This document shows positions 7,394-16,746 of a stretch of 52,156 nt of DNA, in pieces. The translations under genes were made by a program, and so were the position numbers. Numbering within the stretch: the stretch's first letter is position 1; every line of letters begins with the position of its first letter. The notes beneath the pieces were generated by a model, which was not told the DNA's origin, did no database searches, and saw only the letters and a program-made list of their open reading frames with translations. Source of the DNA: Nitrospina sp. UBA6727 (lineage in GTDB: Bacteria; Nitrospinota; Nitrospinia; Nitrospinales; VA-1); NCBI GenBank assembly GCA_002454045.1, contig DKID01000027.1, positions 1 to 52,156 on the forward strand, written 5' to 3'.

Positions 7394-8179
7394 TCACGCC
7401 TGCTTCAATTTTTCCGGACGGTTTTTTTCGTAAATAATTCTCATCCCATCAAGAGTTAAAAATGGATCCAACGTGTCGATGACCGTCGACTTCGAGGCAA
7501 TCCATTCGACGATTCCCCCCGTGGCCACCACGTGCGCGTTTTGTCCCAGTTCTTTTTTAATTTGTCGGACCAGGTTTTCAATCATCCCCGCAAAACCATA
7601 GACCGCGCCAGACCGAATACTTTCCACGGTTGACTTTCCGATCACGTTCTCTGGAACCAGCATATCAATTCTCGGCAATTTGGCGGTGTGTTTGGACAGG
7701 GCGTCCAACGAAATCTGAATGCCTGGGAAAATGACTCCCCCCAAGTATTCTCCCTTGCTGGACACCACATCGAAGGTCGTGGCGGTGCCGAAGTCCACGA
7801 TGATCAACGGCCCGCCATATTTTTCGAATGCCGCCACCGAGTTGACAATCCGGTCGGCGCCCACTTCAGCGGGGTTATGGTAGAGGATAGAAATTCCCGT
7901 TTTAATACCTGGCCCCACTATCATAGGTTCGCGGGAAAAATATTTCCGCGCCATGTCTTGCAGGATGGGAATCAGCGGCGGGACTACGCAGGCGATGACG
8001 ATGTCATCAATGCTGTCTATCTCAACATCATTCGACTGGATAAATCCCTTGAACAAAACCCAATACTCATCAGCCGTGCGGTTCCATTCCGTTCGTATTC
8101 GCCAGTGGGAAAGAAGTTTGTCATCGGAAAACAAACCGATCACGTTATTGGAGTTGCCGACATCAACAACTAATAGCAT
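7394..8179 (-). CDS. coaX: Type III pantothenate kinase
   Basis: First step of coenzyme A synthesis. A 261-residue protein from the ATG at 8179 (MLLVVDVGNSN); the frame is open to 8269 but that extension is not family-like. DVGNSN is the phosphate-binding start, and GADRIVN and DFGTATTFD are the CoaX signatures with the catalytic aspartate in GADR. Residues near the C-terminus (VVATGGIV) complete the ASKHA-type fold. No ribosome site is clear. The usual BirA partner gene is not adjacent. The minus transcript ends at the hairpin at 7319-7378. Confidence 0.94.
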   Translation of the reverse strand: MLLVVDVGNSNNVIGLFSDDKLLSHWRIRTEWNRTADEYWVLFKGFIQSNDVEIDSIDDIVIACVVPPLIPILQDMARKYFSREPMIVGPGIKTGISILYHNPAEVGADRIVNSVAAFEKYGGPLIIVDFGTATTFDVVSSKGEYLGGVIFPGIQISLDALSKHTAKLPRIDMLVPENVIGKSTVESIRSGAVYGFAGMIENLVRQIKKELGQNAHVVATGGIVEWIASKSTVIDTLDPFLTLDGMRIIYEKNRPEKLKQA

Positions 8180-8326
8180 AATAAAACCGACGCAACGCGT
8201 TTCAGAAACCCTGCAAAAATAGCAAAGCCCGCAAGTTGTAACAGCCGCGAAAATTCGTTTGCGCAACAAGTCTTGCTAAATACGATTACGACGATTCGCG
8301 TGGCTATTCAATTGGAACCCGCAATC

Positions 8327-8575
8327 ATGAGAGATAATTATAATATTGAAATGGAAGATATTTCAAAATTTCCACTGGAACGGTCCGCGGATTTTTCTTC
8401 ATGGGAAGAACTTTCCTACCGGGAATTGCGGGAGCAAGTATTGGATAATCTGGACATCGATAAGGCGCGCAGGTTTTGCGGGGTCGTCAGGACCGGAAGT
8501 CCTTTCCAACTGAACGGTTATTTTTATCGCGTCAAATCCAAACACGCGTCCGCGGATTTTATTGCCGGGTCTTAA
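8327..8575 (+). CDS. Hypothetical protein, 82 residues
   Basis: The ATG at 8327 has GGAAC about 11 bases upstream; the frame is open from 8273, but the first 18 codons look non-coding. The protein is acidic, with a helical middle (SWEELSYRELREQVLDNLDI) and a basic end with GYFYRVKSK. No family is recognised. It faces coaX divergently and its stop overlaps the stop of the binding-protein gene by four bases. Real-gene support is the amphipathic composition and clean fit between neighbours. Confidence 0.55.
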   Translation: MRDNYNIEMEDISKFPLERSADFSSWEELSYRELREQVLDNLDIDKARRFCGVVRTGSPFQLNGYFYRVKSKHASADFIAGS

Positions 8576-9366
8576 TTTTCGGGTGATGGCACCACCGCGA
8601 ATTCCCCAAGTTTCCATTCGTCGTGGATTTTTTGAATCGTCCCGTCTTTAATAAGCGCGGTTAAACTCGCGTCTATTTTTTTCTTCAGATCCGAATCCTC
8701 TTTCCGCAGAGCAATGCCATAAAACTCCGAGGTCATTCTGGAGCCAAGAAATCTGGTGCTTCGGGTCAATTCATTATTTTTGCTAAAATGATAATTCGCC
8801 TGCACAGAATCCCCGACCACGCCGTCGTTACCCTTGTTCGCCAAATCGATCATCGCATGGCCAAATTGTTCATAGGTCTTGATATTTATTCCTTTGTACT
8901 TTTCCAGAAAATAATAGGACGTCGTGTTGATCTGGGCCCCTATCGTGGCCTTCATCTCCGCAAGTTGTTCCAAACTATCGATGCCCTGAAGATCCTTTCG
9001 GACCAACACAGCAATCCCACTTTGAAGATAAGGAATGCTGAAAGCCATGCGTTTTTTTCTTTCTTCAAGAATCGTCACGGAGCTGACAACTAAATCAAAT
9101 TTTTTGGTGATCAATCCTCCAAATAATCCGCCCCATTCTACGTTGACCAGTTCATAATCAAACCCGGCATTTTTTACCACCGCCTTTATCAAGTCCACCT
9201 CAAACCCATCCAATTGTCCTTGGTCATTCGAAAATGCCATCGGGACGAACGTCGCGTCGAGGGCGATGGTAAGTTTTGGGTTTTGAACTTTCTGATCGCT
9301 TTGCCCGCAACCCAACGACAAAAAAGCAAATAAGGCAAATCCTAAAATATATTTTTTCAACATCAA
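8572..9366 (-). CDS. Amino-acid-type ABC transporter substrate-binding lipoprotein
   Basis: A 264-residue family-3 solute-binding protein. The N-terminus has a lipobox (LSLGC, about 16-20), so it should be lipid-anchored. It then shows the family signature (GFEVDLIKAV), the ELVNVEWGGLF-type strand and the RMAFSIPYLQSGIAVLV stretch. These proteins bind polar amino acids or small ligands for ABC import. No permease or ATPase lies next to it; the neighbouring ABC genes are of MacB type and unrelated in role, so it is an orphan here. Two ATGs open it; either may be used. Confidence 0.9.
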   Translation of the reverse strand: MMLKKYILGFALFAFLSLGCGQSDQKVQNPKLTIALDATFVPMAFSNDQGQLDGFEVDLIKAVVKNAGFDYELVNVEWGGLFGGLITKKFDLVVSSVTILEERKKRMAFSIPYLQSGIAVLVRKDLQGIDSLEQLAEMKATIGAQINTTSYYFLEKYKGINIKTYEQFGHAMIDLANKGNDGVVGDSVQANYHFSKNNELTRSTRFLGSRMTSEFYGIALRKEDSDLKKKIDASLTALIKDGTIQKIHDEWKLGEFAVVPSPEN

Positions 9367-9505
9367 AAATTTCCTTTCAAGTTTCGGTATAAAGCAATTA
9401 AAGTTTGAAACTCCTGCAACGTCGCCGCAGTTTTTCTATCCAACGGCGAACCCGTTGGCGCCGCAAATCTATTGGTCATGATGATACAAACGACGCCAAG
9501 CGATT

Positions 9506-10729
9506 CTACTCTACCGTCAATGCTTCCATGGGGTCAAGTTTAGATGCTTTGATGGCGGGAAACACGCCGAACAAAACTCCGATCCCAGCGCAAACCCAGC
9601 TCGCCGTCCAAATGGAATTCGTGTCGAGAATCAAAGTCCAGTGTCCCCAACGAGTCAGACCCAACGTCAACCCGATTCCTAAAACGATTCCCAGTCCGCC
9701 GCCCAGAAACCCGATGATCAATGACTCGCAAAGAAACTGGCGGATGATGTCCCGGCGAGTCGCGCCCACCGATCTGCGGATTCCTATTTCGCAAGTGCGT
9801 TCCTTAACCGATATCAACATCACCGCCAAAATACCGATGCCGCCTACCAGCAGAGATATCGCCGCCACCCCGACAATTAGTTTGGTGAAAATTTCCGTAG
9901 TCTCCAGTTTCAGTTCCTCAATGTCTAGTTGGCTGATCAGGGTGAAGTCGTCGTTGCGATCGTCGGTGAGCCGATGACTTTCCCGCAACAGTTCTTGGAT
10001 TTTCCCCGTAGCTTTGACGATGTTTTCCCGCGACGAAACGCGAACAAAAATTCGCGTAACGTACGTCTGGTTGACAATCCGCCGCATGTAAGTTGAGATG
10101 GGGATTAGCACCACGTCATCCTGATCCATCCCGTTGGTGTCCAAGCCTTTCGGTTCGAACACGCCGATAATTTTGAATGGCATGAAGTGTATTTTGATAA
10201 CTTGACCTAGCGGGTCTTCTTCGCCAAAAATATTTTTGACCGTCGTCGCTCCTATGACGGCAACACGGTTCGCCATTTTTGAATCCCTCTCCGAAAAATA
10301 TTCGCCGCTTTGCAAACTGTAGCCGCGGATCATCGGGAAGTCGAGGGTGGAACCGGCGATGCGGGTTTCCGCGGAGTTGTTGCTAAACTTGGCGATCATA
10401 CTTTTTTCTTCAAACGGTGCCGCCCCTTCTACCTCGCTAATTTCTTCGACGATCCGATTCGCATCGCGGACGGTCAAGGTGGTCACGTTGCCGGTGAGTC
10501 GAAGATGTCCGCCGCGCCGTTTCATTTCTCCGGCGTTGATGGTGATGAGATTTTCTCCCATCCCGGCGATGATATCCATCACCTCTTTTTGCGAACCTTT
10601 GCCGATGGCTGTCATGACGATCACCGAACCGATGCCAATCAAAACGCCTAATGACGCGAGGAAGGTGCGGGTCTTGTGCGAAAGGAGCGCCTTGACCGCG
10701 ATGCCGAATGAGGAAAAAATCTTCATCAT
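9506..10729 (-). CDS. MacB-type ABC permease (second of two)
   Basis: A 407-residue membrane protein: TM1 at about 15-40 (SLGVLIGIGSVIVMTAIG), a MacB-type periplasmic domain to about 270, then three TM helices of the FtsX domain (SLLVGGIGILAVMLISV, FLGGGLGIVLGIGL, ASWVCAGIGVLFGVFPA) with the coupling sequence ERTCEIGIRRSVGATRRDI. Such permeases work by mechanotransmission rather than transport across the inner membrane. Last gene of a MacA / ATPase / permease / permease operon; it follows the other permease after seven bases. No ATPase domain is fused to it. Confidence 0.93.
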   Translation of the reverse strand: MMKIFSSFGIAVKALLSHKTRTFLASLGVLIGIGSVIVMTAIGKGSQKEVMDIIAGMGENLITINAGEMKRRGGHLRLTGNVTTLTVRDANRIVEEISEVEGAAPFEEKSMIAKFSNNSAETRIAGSTLDFPMIRGYSLQSGEYFSERDSKMANRVAVIGATTVKNIFGEEDPLGQVIKIHFMPFKIIGVFEPKGLDTNGMDQDDVVLIPISTYMRRIVNQTYVTRIFVRVSSRENIVKATGKIQELLRESHRLTDDRNDDFTLISQLDIEELKLETTEIFTKLIVGVAAISLLVGGIGILAVMLISVKERTCEIGIRRSVGATRRDIIRQFLCESLIIGFLGGGLGIVLGIGLTLGLTRWGHWTLILDTNSIWTASWVCAGIGVLFGVFPAIKASKLDPMEALTVE

Positions 10730-10736
10730 TGTTTTT

Positions 10737-11951
10737 TTACTGCGCGCGAATGGATTCTTCGGGACTCAAAAAAGCCGCCTTGCGGGCGGGATGAATCCCG
10801 AAGACTAAACCGACCAGCGTACAAAATAAGAACGACAGGATGAAAGGTTCCGCCGTTATGTGAGTCGGAAAAATGTCAAACCGTTGCAAGCCAAACGAAA
10901 TGGCAAGTCCCAATCCAATTCCCATGATGCCGCCGAGCAGGGAAACCATAACCGACTCGAACAAAAACTGTAAGGTGATGTCGGACCGCCGCGCGCCGAA
11001 ACAACGGCGGATGCCAATTTCGCGCACCCTTTCTCGAATGGATACGAGGAGGATATTCATGATGACGATTCCGCCGACTAAAAGCGAAACCGTGGAAATC
11101 AAAATCAACATGCGGTTTAGTGCCTGCTCCGATTCGGTCACCCACTGCATGATGCTTTCGGGGGTGATGAAACGGAAATCATCGGCGGCGAGAACCGAGA
11201 GGCTATGGTTGCGGCGTAAAATCTGGCGCACGTTTTCCATGGTCGCCGGAACTTGGGAAGGGTAGAAGGTGACGACTTTGATGCTGTGGAGATGGGTCGC
11301 GTGCGTCAGGCGCGACATGGATGTGGTCAGCGGAATCAAGGCGCGGTCGTCCGGGTCGTATCCGCTTTCGGTCAATCCCTTTTCTTCCAGCAAGCCAATC
11401 ACTTCGTAGAAATTATTTTGCAGGCGCACCATCTTGCCGATGGGGTCTGCGTCTTTGAACAGTTTCCGCGTCGGCGTTGCGCCCAGCACTACCGCCCGTC
11501 TTTTTTGGTTCATGTCGCTGTCGGATAAAAAATCGCCGTCCTTCATTTTCCAGTTGCGCGCCAGTTGCCAATCTGGCGTCACCCCATAAACTCGGGTGTT
11601 GGTGAATTCCTTTTTGTTGATGATCCGCAAACGTTTTCTTTGCCGCGGCACCACCAGTTGGACGGTGGGAAGCGCGAGCAAGTTTTCGGCGTCTTCAAGA
11701 GTCATGCTGGTGGTATTCTTCGAGCGGGTAAAAAACATTCTTCCCTCGCCAGCGATTATCGAAAAAGATTCCGGACCAAACCCCATGTTAGTGATGCGGT
11801 CGAGCACTTCAGTTTTGACGCCGTGGCCGATGGCGACAATCACCGTCAAAGAGGTGATGCCGATCATCACGCCCAAGGTCATAAGAAATGTGCTGGCGCG
11901 GTTCAGTCGTAATCCCCGCAAGGCTTGTCCGAAATTTTTAAAAATTCGCAT
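10737..11951 (-). CDS. MacB-type ABC permease (first of two)
   Basis: A 404-residue paralogue of the next gene with the same plan: TM1 (MTLGVMIGITSLTVIVAI), a periplasmic MacB-like domain, and three C-terminal TM helices with ERVREIGIRRCFGARRSDI. It follows the ATPase gene by 24 bases and precedes the second permease. The two probably form a heterodimer around the single ATPase, unlike MacB itself, which is a homodimer with a fused ATPase. Confidence 0.93.
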   Translation of the reverse strand: MRIFKNFGQALRGLRLNRASTFLMTLGVMIGITSLTVIVAIGHGVKTEVLDRITNMGFGPESFSIIAGEGRMFFTRSKNTTSMTLEDAENLLALPTVQLVVPRQRKRLRIINKKEFTNTRVYGVTPDWQLARNWKMKDGDFLSDSDMNQKRRAVVLGATPTRKLFKDADPIGKMVRLQNNFYEVIGLLEEKGLTESGYDPDDRALIPLTTSMSRLTHATHLHSIKVVTFYPSQVPATMENVRQILRRNHSLSVLAADDFRFITPESIMQWVTESEQALNRMLILISTVSLLVGGIVIMNILLVSIRERVREIGIRRCFGARRSDITLQFLFESVMVSLLGGIMGIGLGLAISFGLQRFDIFPTHITAEPFILSFLFCTLVGLVFGIHPARKAAFLSPEESIRAQ

Positions 11952-11975
11952 ACGCGATTTCTCCGCGGCGGGAAT

Positions 11976-12686
11976 TTACAAAACCCGCGCTTCGGTTTTT
12001 TCCTCACGGTCGCTGTCTGAAACAATTTGTCCGTCGTGGATGGAGATGATGCGCCGGGCGTGTTGCGCCACTTCCAACGCGTGGGTAATCAGCACAATGG
12101 TTGTGCCTTCCTTGACGAGATTGTCGAAAGTCTGCATAGTTTCTCTGCCGTTTTTTGAGTCGAGGTTCCCCGTGGGCTCGTCCGCGAGAATGAGTCGGGG
12201 ACTGTTGATGAGAGACCTTGCGATGGTAACCCGCTGCTGTTCGCCGCCAGAAAGTTGCCCCGCCGTGTGATGCAGTCGGTGTTCCATCCCCACCTTGGTG
12301 AGCAGTGCCCGCGCCTTCTCCTTGATGCCGCGCGGAGATTGCCGCGCGTAAATCAGCGGCAGGGTGACGTTCTCCAGCGCCGTGACTCCGGGGAGAAGAT
12401 GGAAGGCTTGAAACACGAAGCCGATTTTTTCGTTGCGGACGCGGGAAAGTTTTCGGTCGTTTAACTTGCCGACTTCTTGCCCGTCCAAAATATATTCCCC
12501 GCTGGTGGGTTGGGACAAGCATCCCATGATTGCCATGAGCGTACTTTTCCCCGCGCCGGAAGGACCCATGATGCTGACGTAATCGCCCTCTTCAATGTGC
12601 AACCGCACGTTCTTGAGAACCCGGGTTTCGAAACCGATGTTCTTATAGTTTTTGCAGATGGAATTCATTTCGATGAGAGCCATCAC
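11976..12686 (-). CDS. LolD/MacB-type ABC ATPase
   Basis: A 236-residue ATPase subunit. Walker A GPSGAGKST, signature LSGGEQQRVTIARSL and Walker B LILADEPTGNLD are all present, with the switch histidine in LITHA. The sequence is of the MacB/LolD/FtsE branch. It overlaps the adaptor gene by four bases (ATGA) and is followed by two permeases, so it drives a tripartite efflux-type or envelope-stress pump. The substrate cannot be read from sequence. It is distinct from lolD at 48006. Confidence 0.94.
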   Translation of the reverse strand: MMALIEMNSICKNYKNIGFETRVLKNVRLHIEEGDYVSIMGPSGAGKSTLMAIMGCLSQPTSGEYILDGQEVGKLNDRKLSRVRNEKIGFVFQAFHLLPGVTALENVTLPLIYARQSPRGIKEKARALLTKVGMEHRLHHTAGQLSGGEQQRVTIARSLINSPRLILADEPTGNLDSKNGRETMQTFDNLVKEGTTIVLITHALEVAQHARRIISIHDGQIVSDSDREEKTEARVL

Positions 12687-13945
12687 GGTCGCCTGCCTGG
12701 TCGTTTTTTCCCCGCAGGTTTGTTGGGGATTCCAACCGCGTCGCCTTCGTTGACACCGGCGGTCACTTCAATCCTGCCCGCTTCGCGCCAGCCTAACTCG
12801 ATGGGTCTGTCTTCTAATCTTCCGTCAACTTGCGTGACGGCGAAAGTTTTTTTGCCTTCCCGTTTCACCGCTTCTTTCGGCACGGTCAGAGCATTTTTCC
12901 GAGTGCCGGTGGTGACGACGACGTTCGCCGTCATCTCCGGTCTAAGTTTCGCGGCGTTCTTTTTTTTAATATCCAAAATCACTTCATAGTTCACCACGTT
13001 ATCTTTGATCACCGCCTTCGGATGAATTTCCCGAACCTTGCCGTCGAAAAATTGGTTGGCGTAAGTGTCCACGGTGAACTTGGCATCTTGCCCAACTTGG
13101 ATGCGCCCGATGTCCGTTTCATCGACGAACACCGTGACCTCCAGTTCGCGAAGGTCGATCAGGGTGACGAAGGTCGGGGCGTTGAGACTAGCCACCACCG
13201 TTTCCCCTTCCTGCGTGGAAACGAAAGCGACGATGCCATCGCTGGGCGCGGTGATCGTGGCGTAAGAGTGTTGCACCTTCTCCACTTCAAGGTTCGCCTC
13301 CGCCCGGTCGACCATCGATTGCGCTAGTTGGCTGTCATTTTTCAGTTGCCTTTGTTTGAGTTTCAATTCCTCGTTCGCCAGATTGGTGCGCGCCTTCAAC
13401 ACCTCCAATCTTTCTTCCGCCTCGTCCACGACGGTGGTGGAGACAAACCCTTTTTGGTTTAGTTTCTGATTGCGCGCCAGCATTTTCCGCGCGAGTTTAA
13501 GTTGAACTTGCAACTCCTTGCGCTCCGCCATAGCTTTATTAATTTCCAGCGGACCTTCCGTGAGTATTTTTTCCAGCCGCGCTTTTTCCGCATCCAAATC
13601 CGCTTGGAAACGCGCGACGCGGGAGAGCAAGTCTTTATGCTCGATGACGGCGACGGTTTCCCCGGCGCGAACGGAGTCGCCGATTTTAACCAAAAGTTTT
13701 TTGACTTGCCCCGATATGCGCGCGCCGATTTTAACTTCCGCGCCGGTCTTGAGCGTCACGGTTCCCGTCGCCAAAACTCTTTGGTGAATGTCTTGCCGAG
13801 TCACCGGCTGAAACTTAAAATCTTTCACCGTGGGTTTTTGCGGCGGCTTGCCAAAAATTATTTCGCTTTCTTGCCAGACCCAAACCAAACCGGCGGCAAG
13901 AATCGCCCACAGCAAAAGACTTCCGAACTTTCCCGAAATCTTCAT
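12683..13945 (-). CDS. MacA-type periplasmic adaptor (HlyD family)
   Basis: A 420-residue membrane-fusion protein with one N-terminal anchor (LLLWAILAAGLVWVW, about 10-27). A biotinyl-lipoyl half (VKIGARISGQVKKLLVKIGDSV) is followed by a long coiled-coil hairpin (about 110-225), the second lipoyl half (SYATITAPSDGIVAF) and beta-barrel/MP domains, ending in a basic tail (KKRPGRRP). It links the inner-membrane pump to an outer-membrane duct such as TolC, which is not in the window. First gene of the four-gene operon; a TGGTAACAT extended -10 lies upstream on the minus strand. Confidence 0.93.
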   Translation of the reverse strand: MKISGKFGSLLLWAILAAGLVWVWQESEIIFGKPPQKPTVKDFKFQPVTRQDIHQRVLATGTVTLKTGAEVKIGARISGQVKKLLVKIGDSVRAGETVAVIEHKDLLSRVARFQADLDAEKARLEKILTEGPLEINKAMAERKELQVQLKLARKMLARNQKLNQKGFVSTTVVDEAEERLEVLKARTNLANEELKLKQRQLKNDSQLAQSMVDRAEANLEVEKVQHSYATITAPSDGIVAFVSTQEGETVVASLNAPTFVTLIDLRELEVTVFVDETDIGRIQVGQDAKFTVDTYANQFFDGKVREIHPKAVIKDNVVNYEVILDIKKKNAAKLRPEMTANVVVTTGTRKNALTVPKEAVKREGKKTFAVTQVDGRLEDRPIELGWREAGRIEVTAGVNEGDAVGIPNKPAGKKRPGRRP

Positions 13946-14118
13946 GATAGAACCGTCGTCTCTGAATTATTTTTCGTTGATGTTACCATAATTTTTTAGC
14001 GCGGGGACGGCGGGCAAAGTTCATCGCGCGAAGCGGAAGCGTTTGAGGATGCGGGTTTCATTCGGAGCAAAGACACGCCGCGTCGTGACGTGTCGCAGGA
14101 GCGGAACCGCGTGTAGCG

Positions 14119-14781
14119 TTACACCGATTTGACGGTCAGGTCGGGATGCAACTGCTGGCGGATTTGCGTTTGGATGTATTGCAAAGTTCCGCTGGTGGAG
14201 GTCGGGCAACTCCCGCAGGCGCCTTGGTAGTGGATGCTGACTTCGTTGCCTTTTATGCCCGCCAGTTCTACGCCGCCGCCGTCTTGCGCGAGGTTGGTGC
14301 GGATGGAACGGTTGAGCACCATTTCAATTCCTTGTAGTTTTTTTGCGTCGTCGAGTTTCGCAAAGTTGATGACGTCCACTTCGCTCAGTTGCGTTTTTCC
14401 TTCCGCTTGATACAGCGTCACCGTTGCTTCGATGGTTTTCCAAACGCGGTCTTTCAGCGGAACCCAACTGGTCTTTTCGTCTTTCGTCACGGTGACGAAA
14501 TTATCCATGACGAACACGCTCAAGATTCCGGGCTTCTCGAATAAGGCCGCCGCCATCTTGTCTCCTTCTGCTTCTTTTTTATCGGCGAAGGAAATATTGC
14601 CGTGGTCGAGAATCACCGCGTTGATAACAAACTGCAAGGCGTTGGGGTTCGGGGTTTCCTTCGTGCGCACGACCTTCAAAACTTTTTTGATGTCGGGACG
14701 CGCCTTTGCTTTGGGCTTTTTCGCGGGCGTGTTTGCTTGCTTCATTTTTTCCTGGATGGCCAGGACTTCGCTAATCTTCAC
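14119..14781 (-). CDS. Nfu-type iron-sulfur cluster scaffold
   Basis: A 220-residue protein with a Lys/Ala/Pro-rich linker (about 15-32), then an Nfu_N domain (about 38-125: RTKETPNPNALQFVIN, KPGILSVFVMDNFVTVTK) and a C-terminal NifU domain with CGSCP (two cysteines that ligate the cluster between two subunits) and TSTSGTLQYIQ. It carries Fe-S clusters to target proteins. The leading 15-30 residues are unusual. The gene stands alone between the efflux operon and cstA. The 173-base gap on its 3' side shows nothing except GC-rich low-complexity sequence. Confidence 0.92.
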   Translation of the reverse strand: MKISEVLAIQEKMKQANTPAKKPKAKARPDIKKVLKVVRTKETPNPNALQFVINAVILDHGNISFADKKEAEGDKMAAALFEKPGILSVFVMDNFVTVTKDEKTSWVPLKDRVWKTIEATVTLYQAEGKTQLSEVDVINFAKLDDAKKLQGIEMVLNRSIRTNLAQDGGGVELAGIKGNEVSIHYQGACGSCPTSTSGTLQYIQTQIRQQLHPDLTVKSV

Positions 14782-14861
14782 GGCAACGGAACTCTTAAAA
14801 AGTTGAAGGTGATGTTCATCATCATACTATATTCAAACGCGGGAACCAATCATCATTCCGC

Positions 14862-16583
14862 TCACTTGGCTTGGGATGGAATTTCCGCCGCCACCGTCAT
14901 CGCGATCGCCCTGCGTCCCTTGAGGGATTGCGTGGCTTCGTGTCCGACGAAAATTGCCAGCGCGATGAGCACCACTGCCACCGTCCCGAGTAGGAGGTTG
15001 GGTTCGGGCGCGGCAAAAAACTGGTAGGCTTGCCAACCCAACGCGCTGACCGTGGTTACGACCATGAACAGCGCGGGATAAAGTGCATAGTGCGTGGGAC
15101 GCTTGACCGCCATCAACCAAGTCGCCACCACGAACAGCGCAATCCCCGCGATGAGTTGGTTGGTGGCGCCGAAGATGGGCCAGATTTTCTGCCAGCCGTC
15201 GGTCGCGCCAATCATATAGGCGACGGATATTACCAAAACCGTCACGGCATATTTGTTGCGCAAAGCGGGCAGCGGATTGCCCAAAAATTCTTGCACCAAA
15301 AAACGTGTGACGCGCACCGCCGTGTCGAGGGTGGTCAGCACGAAAGTATTCAACGCCAGTATGGCGATCATCGAGGCGATGGTGAAACTCATCGCCGGTA
15401 ACATCTGGTGCACCATGTTCCCGTAGCCATTGCCGAACGCCATAATCCATCCGCCAGATTGCAGAGTTTCGCGGAACCCTAGTCGGGACATATCGACTCC
15501 GCCACCTTCGGGCGCTACCCAGTAAAGTCCGCCGCCGCCGATGAGGACGGTGACGACGGCGACGACTCCTTCGGTGAGCATGCCGCCGTAAGCGATAGCT
15601 TTGCCTTGGGTTTCGTTGTGCAATTGTTTTGAAGTGGTGCCGCCGACAACGAGCGAATGAAAACCGGACACCGCGCCGCAAGCCACCAGCACAAATAACA
15701 TCGGCCAGACCGGTCCTTGCACGTCAGACATCGCGCCCCTCCACGCGGGGGTGTTCAGTCCCGGCGCGACCCAAAGTAAGGCGATGATGCCGAGCGACAT
15801 GGAGCCGAGTAGCACGAATGTGGAAAGATAATCCCGCGGTTGCAAAAGCGTTTGCACCGGCAAAATCGACGCCACCCCGGCGTACACCATCAACACCACG
15901 AACCAGAACGACAGCGGCGACAGCCCCATCACTCCTTCGTCCGGCAACGGCACGGGGATTTTGAATCCGACATAAATGTTTAAGATGACCGCCAGCACCG
16001 CGACGGTGGAGACCATCTTAAGGTTGAAATTTTTTTTGTAGATGCACCAACCGAGGAGCATCGAAACGGGGATGATGGCGAAAGTGGGGAACACCATTTC
16101 CGGTTGGGCGGTGAGAGTTTTTGCGGCGACCACGCCGAACACGGCAATCACTAAGAGCATGGCGAGGATGAGGAAAATGGCGAACACGGCTTTGGCTCTG
16201 TAGCCCATGGTGGTTTCCGCGATGTCGGCGATGGAACTTCCGCGGTTGCGCACCGAGACCATCAGGGCAAGATAATCGTGCACCGCGCCGATGAACACGT
16301 TGCCGAGCATGATCCACACCAACGTGATCGCCCAGCCAAAATGCTGCATGGCGACGATTGGTCCGATGACGGGACCGGCGCCGGCGATGGACGCGAAGTT
16401 GTGCCCGAACAACACCATCGGTTTGCTGGGGACGTAGTCCACGCCGTCGTTTTGTTTTATGGCGGGAGTTTCCCGGTTGGCGTCGGGCTGGATCAACTTC
16501 CGATTTAGTTGTTCGGCGTAATAACGGTATCCCACGAAATAAAAAAACAGGCAGGCGAAAACCAGTATGACGATGGTCAACAC
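14862..16583 (-). CDS. cstA: CstA-family transporter
   Basis: A 573-residue inner-membrane protein with about 16 helices; CstA and its relatives import peptides or pyruvate under carbon starvation. Family landmarks include GHNFASIAGAGPVIGPIVA, WIMLGNVFIGAVHDY and GATNQLIAGIAL. The start MLTIVILVFACLFFYFVGY is the first helix. The short form (CstA of E. coli is about 700) lacks part of the C-terminus but is within the family's range. It stands alone, with a small gap to the Nfu gene. Confidence 0.94.
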   Translation of the reverse strand: MLTIVILVFACLFFYFVGYRYYAEQLNRKLIQPDANRETPAIKQNDGVDYVPSKPMVLFGHNFASIAGAGPVIGPIVAMQHFGWAITLVWIMLGNVFIGAVHDYLALMVSVRNRGSSIADIAETTMGYRAKAVFAIFLILAMLLVIAVFGVVAAKTLTAQPEMVFPTFAIIPVSMLLGWCIYKKNFNLKMVSTVAVLAVILNIYVGFKIPVPLPDEGVMGLSPLSFWFVVLMVYAGVASILPVQTLLQPRDYLSTFVLLGSMSLGIIALLWVAPGLNTPAWRGAMSDVQGPVWPMLFVLVACGAVSGFHSLVVGGTTSKQLHNETQGKAIAYGGMLTEGVVAVVTVLIGGGGLYWVAPEGGGVDMSRLGFRETLQSGGWIMAFGNGYGNMVHQMLPAMSFTIASMIAILALNTFVLTTLDTAVRVTRFLVQEFLGNPLPALRNKYAVTVLVISVAYMIGATDGWQKIWPIFGATNQLIAGIALFVVATWLMAVKRPTHYALYPALFMVVTTVSALGWQAYQFFAAPEPNLLLGTVAVVLIALAIFVGHEATQSLKGRRAIAMTVAAEIPSQAK

Positions 16584-16670
16584 GACGAAACCTCCCGAAA
16601 CTAAACGTCCGAAAAAATATGCGCGGCGTTTTCTATTATAGCAAACTTTTCTTCATACAAAAGTCAACTT

Positions 16671-16746
16671 GGTGACGGCGGGAAATCGGCGCAAACTCCG
16701 CAACGTTTTTTTGCGTGCGCCGCCGCCGGTCGCCGTCGTCGCGTTG
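16671..16746. repeat. Low-complexity CGT/CGC-rich intergenic tract
   Basis: The gap after purA carries a run of CGCCGCCGCCGGTCGCCGTC-type triplets, resembling tracts at 19802, 21504, 22845, 28477, 31545, 33204 and 52073. It does not extend a gene. Confidence 0.5.
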
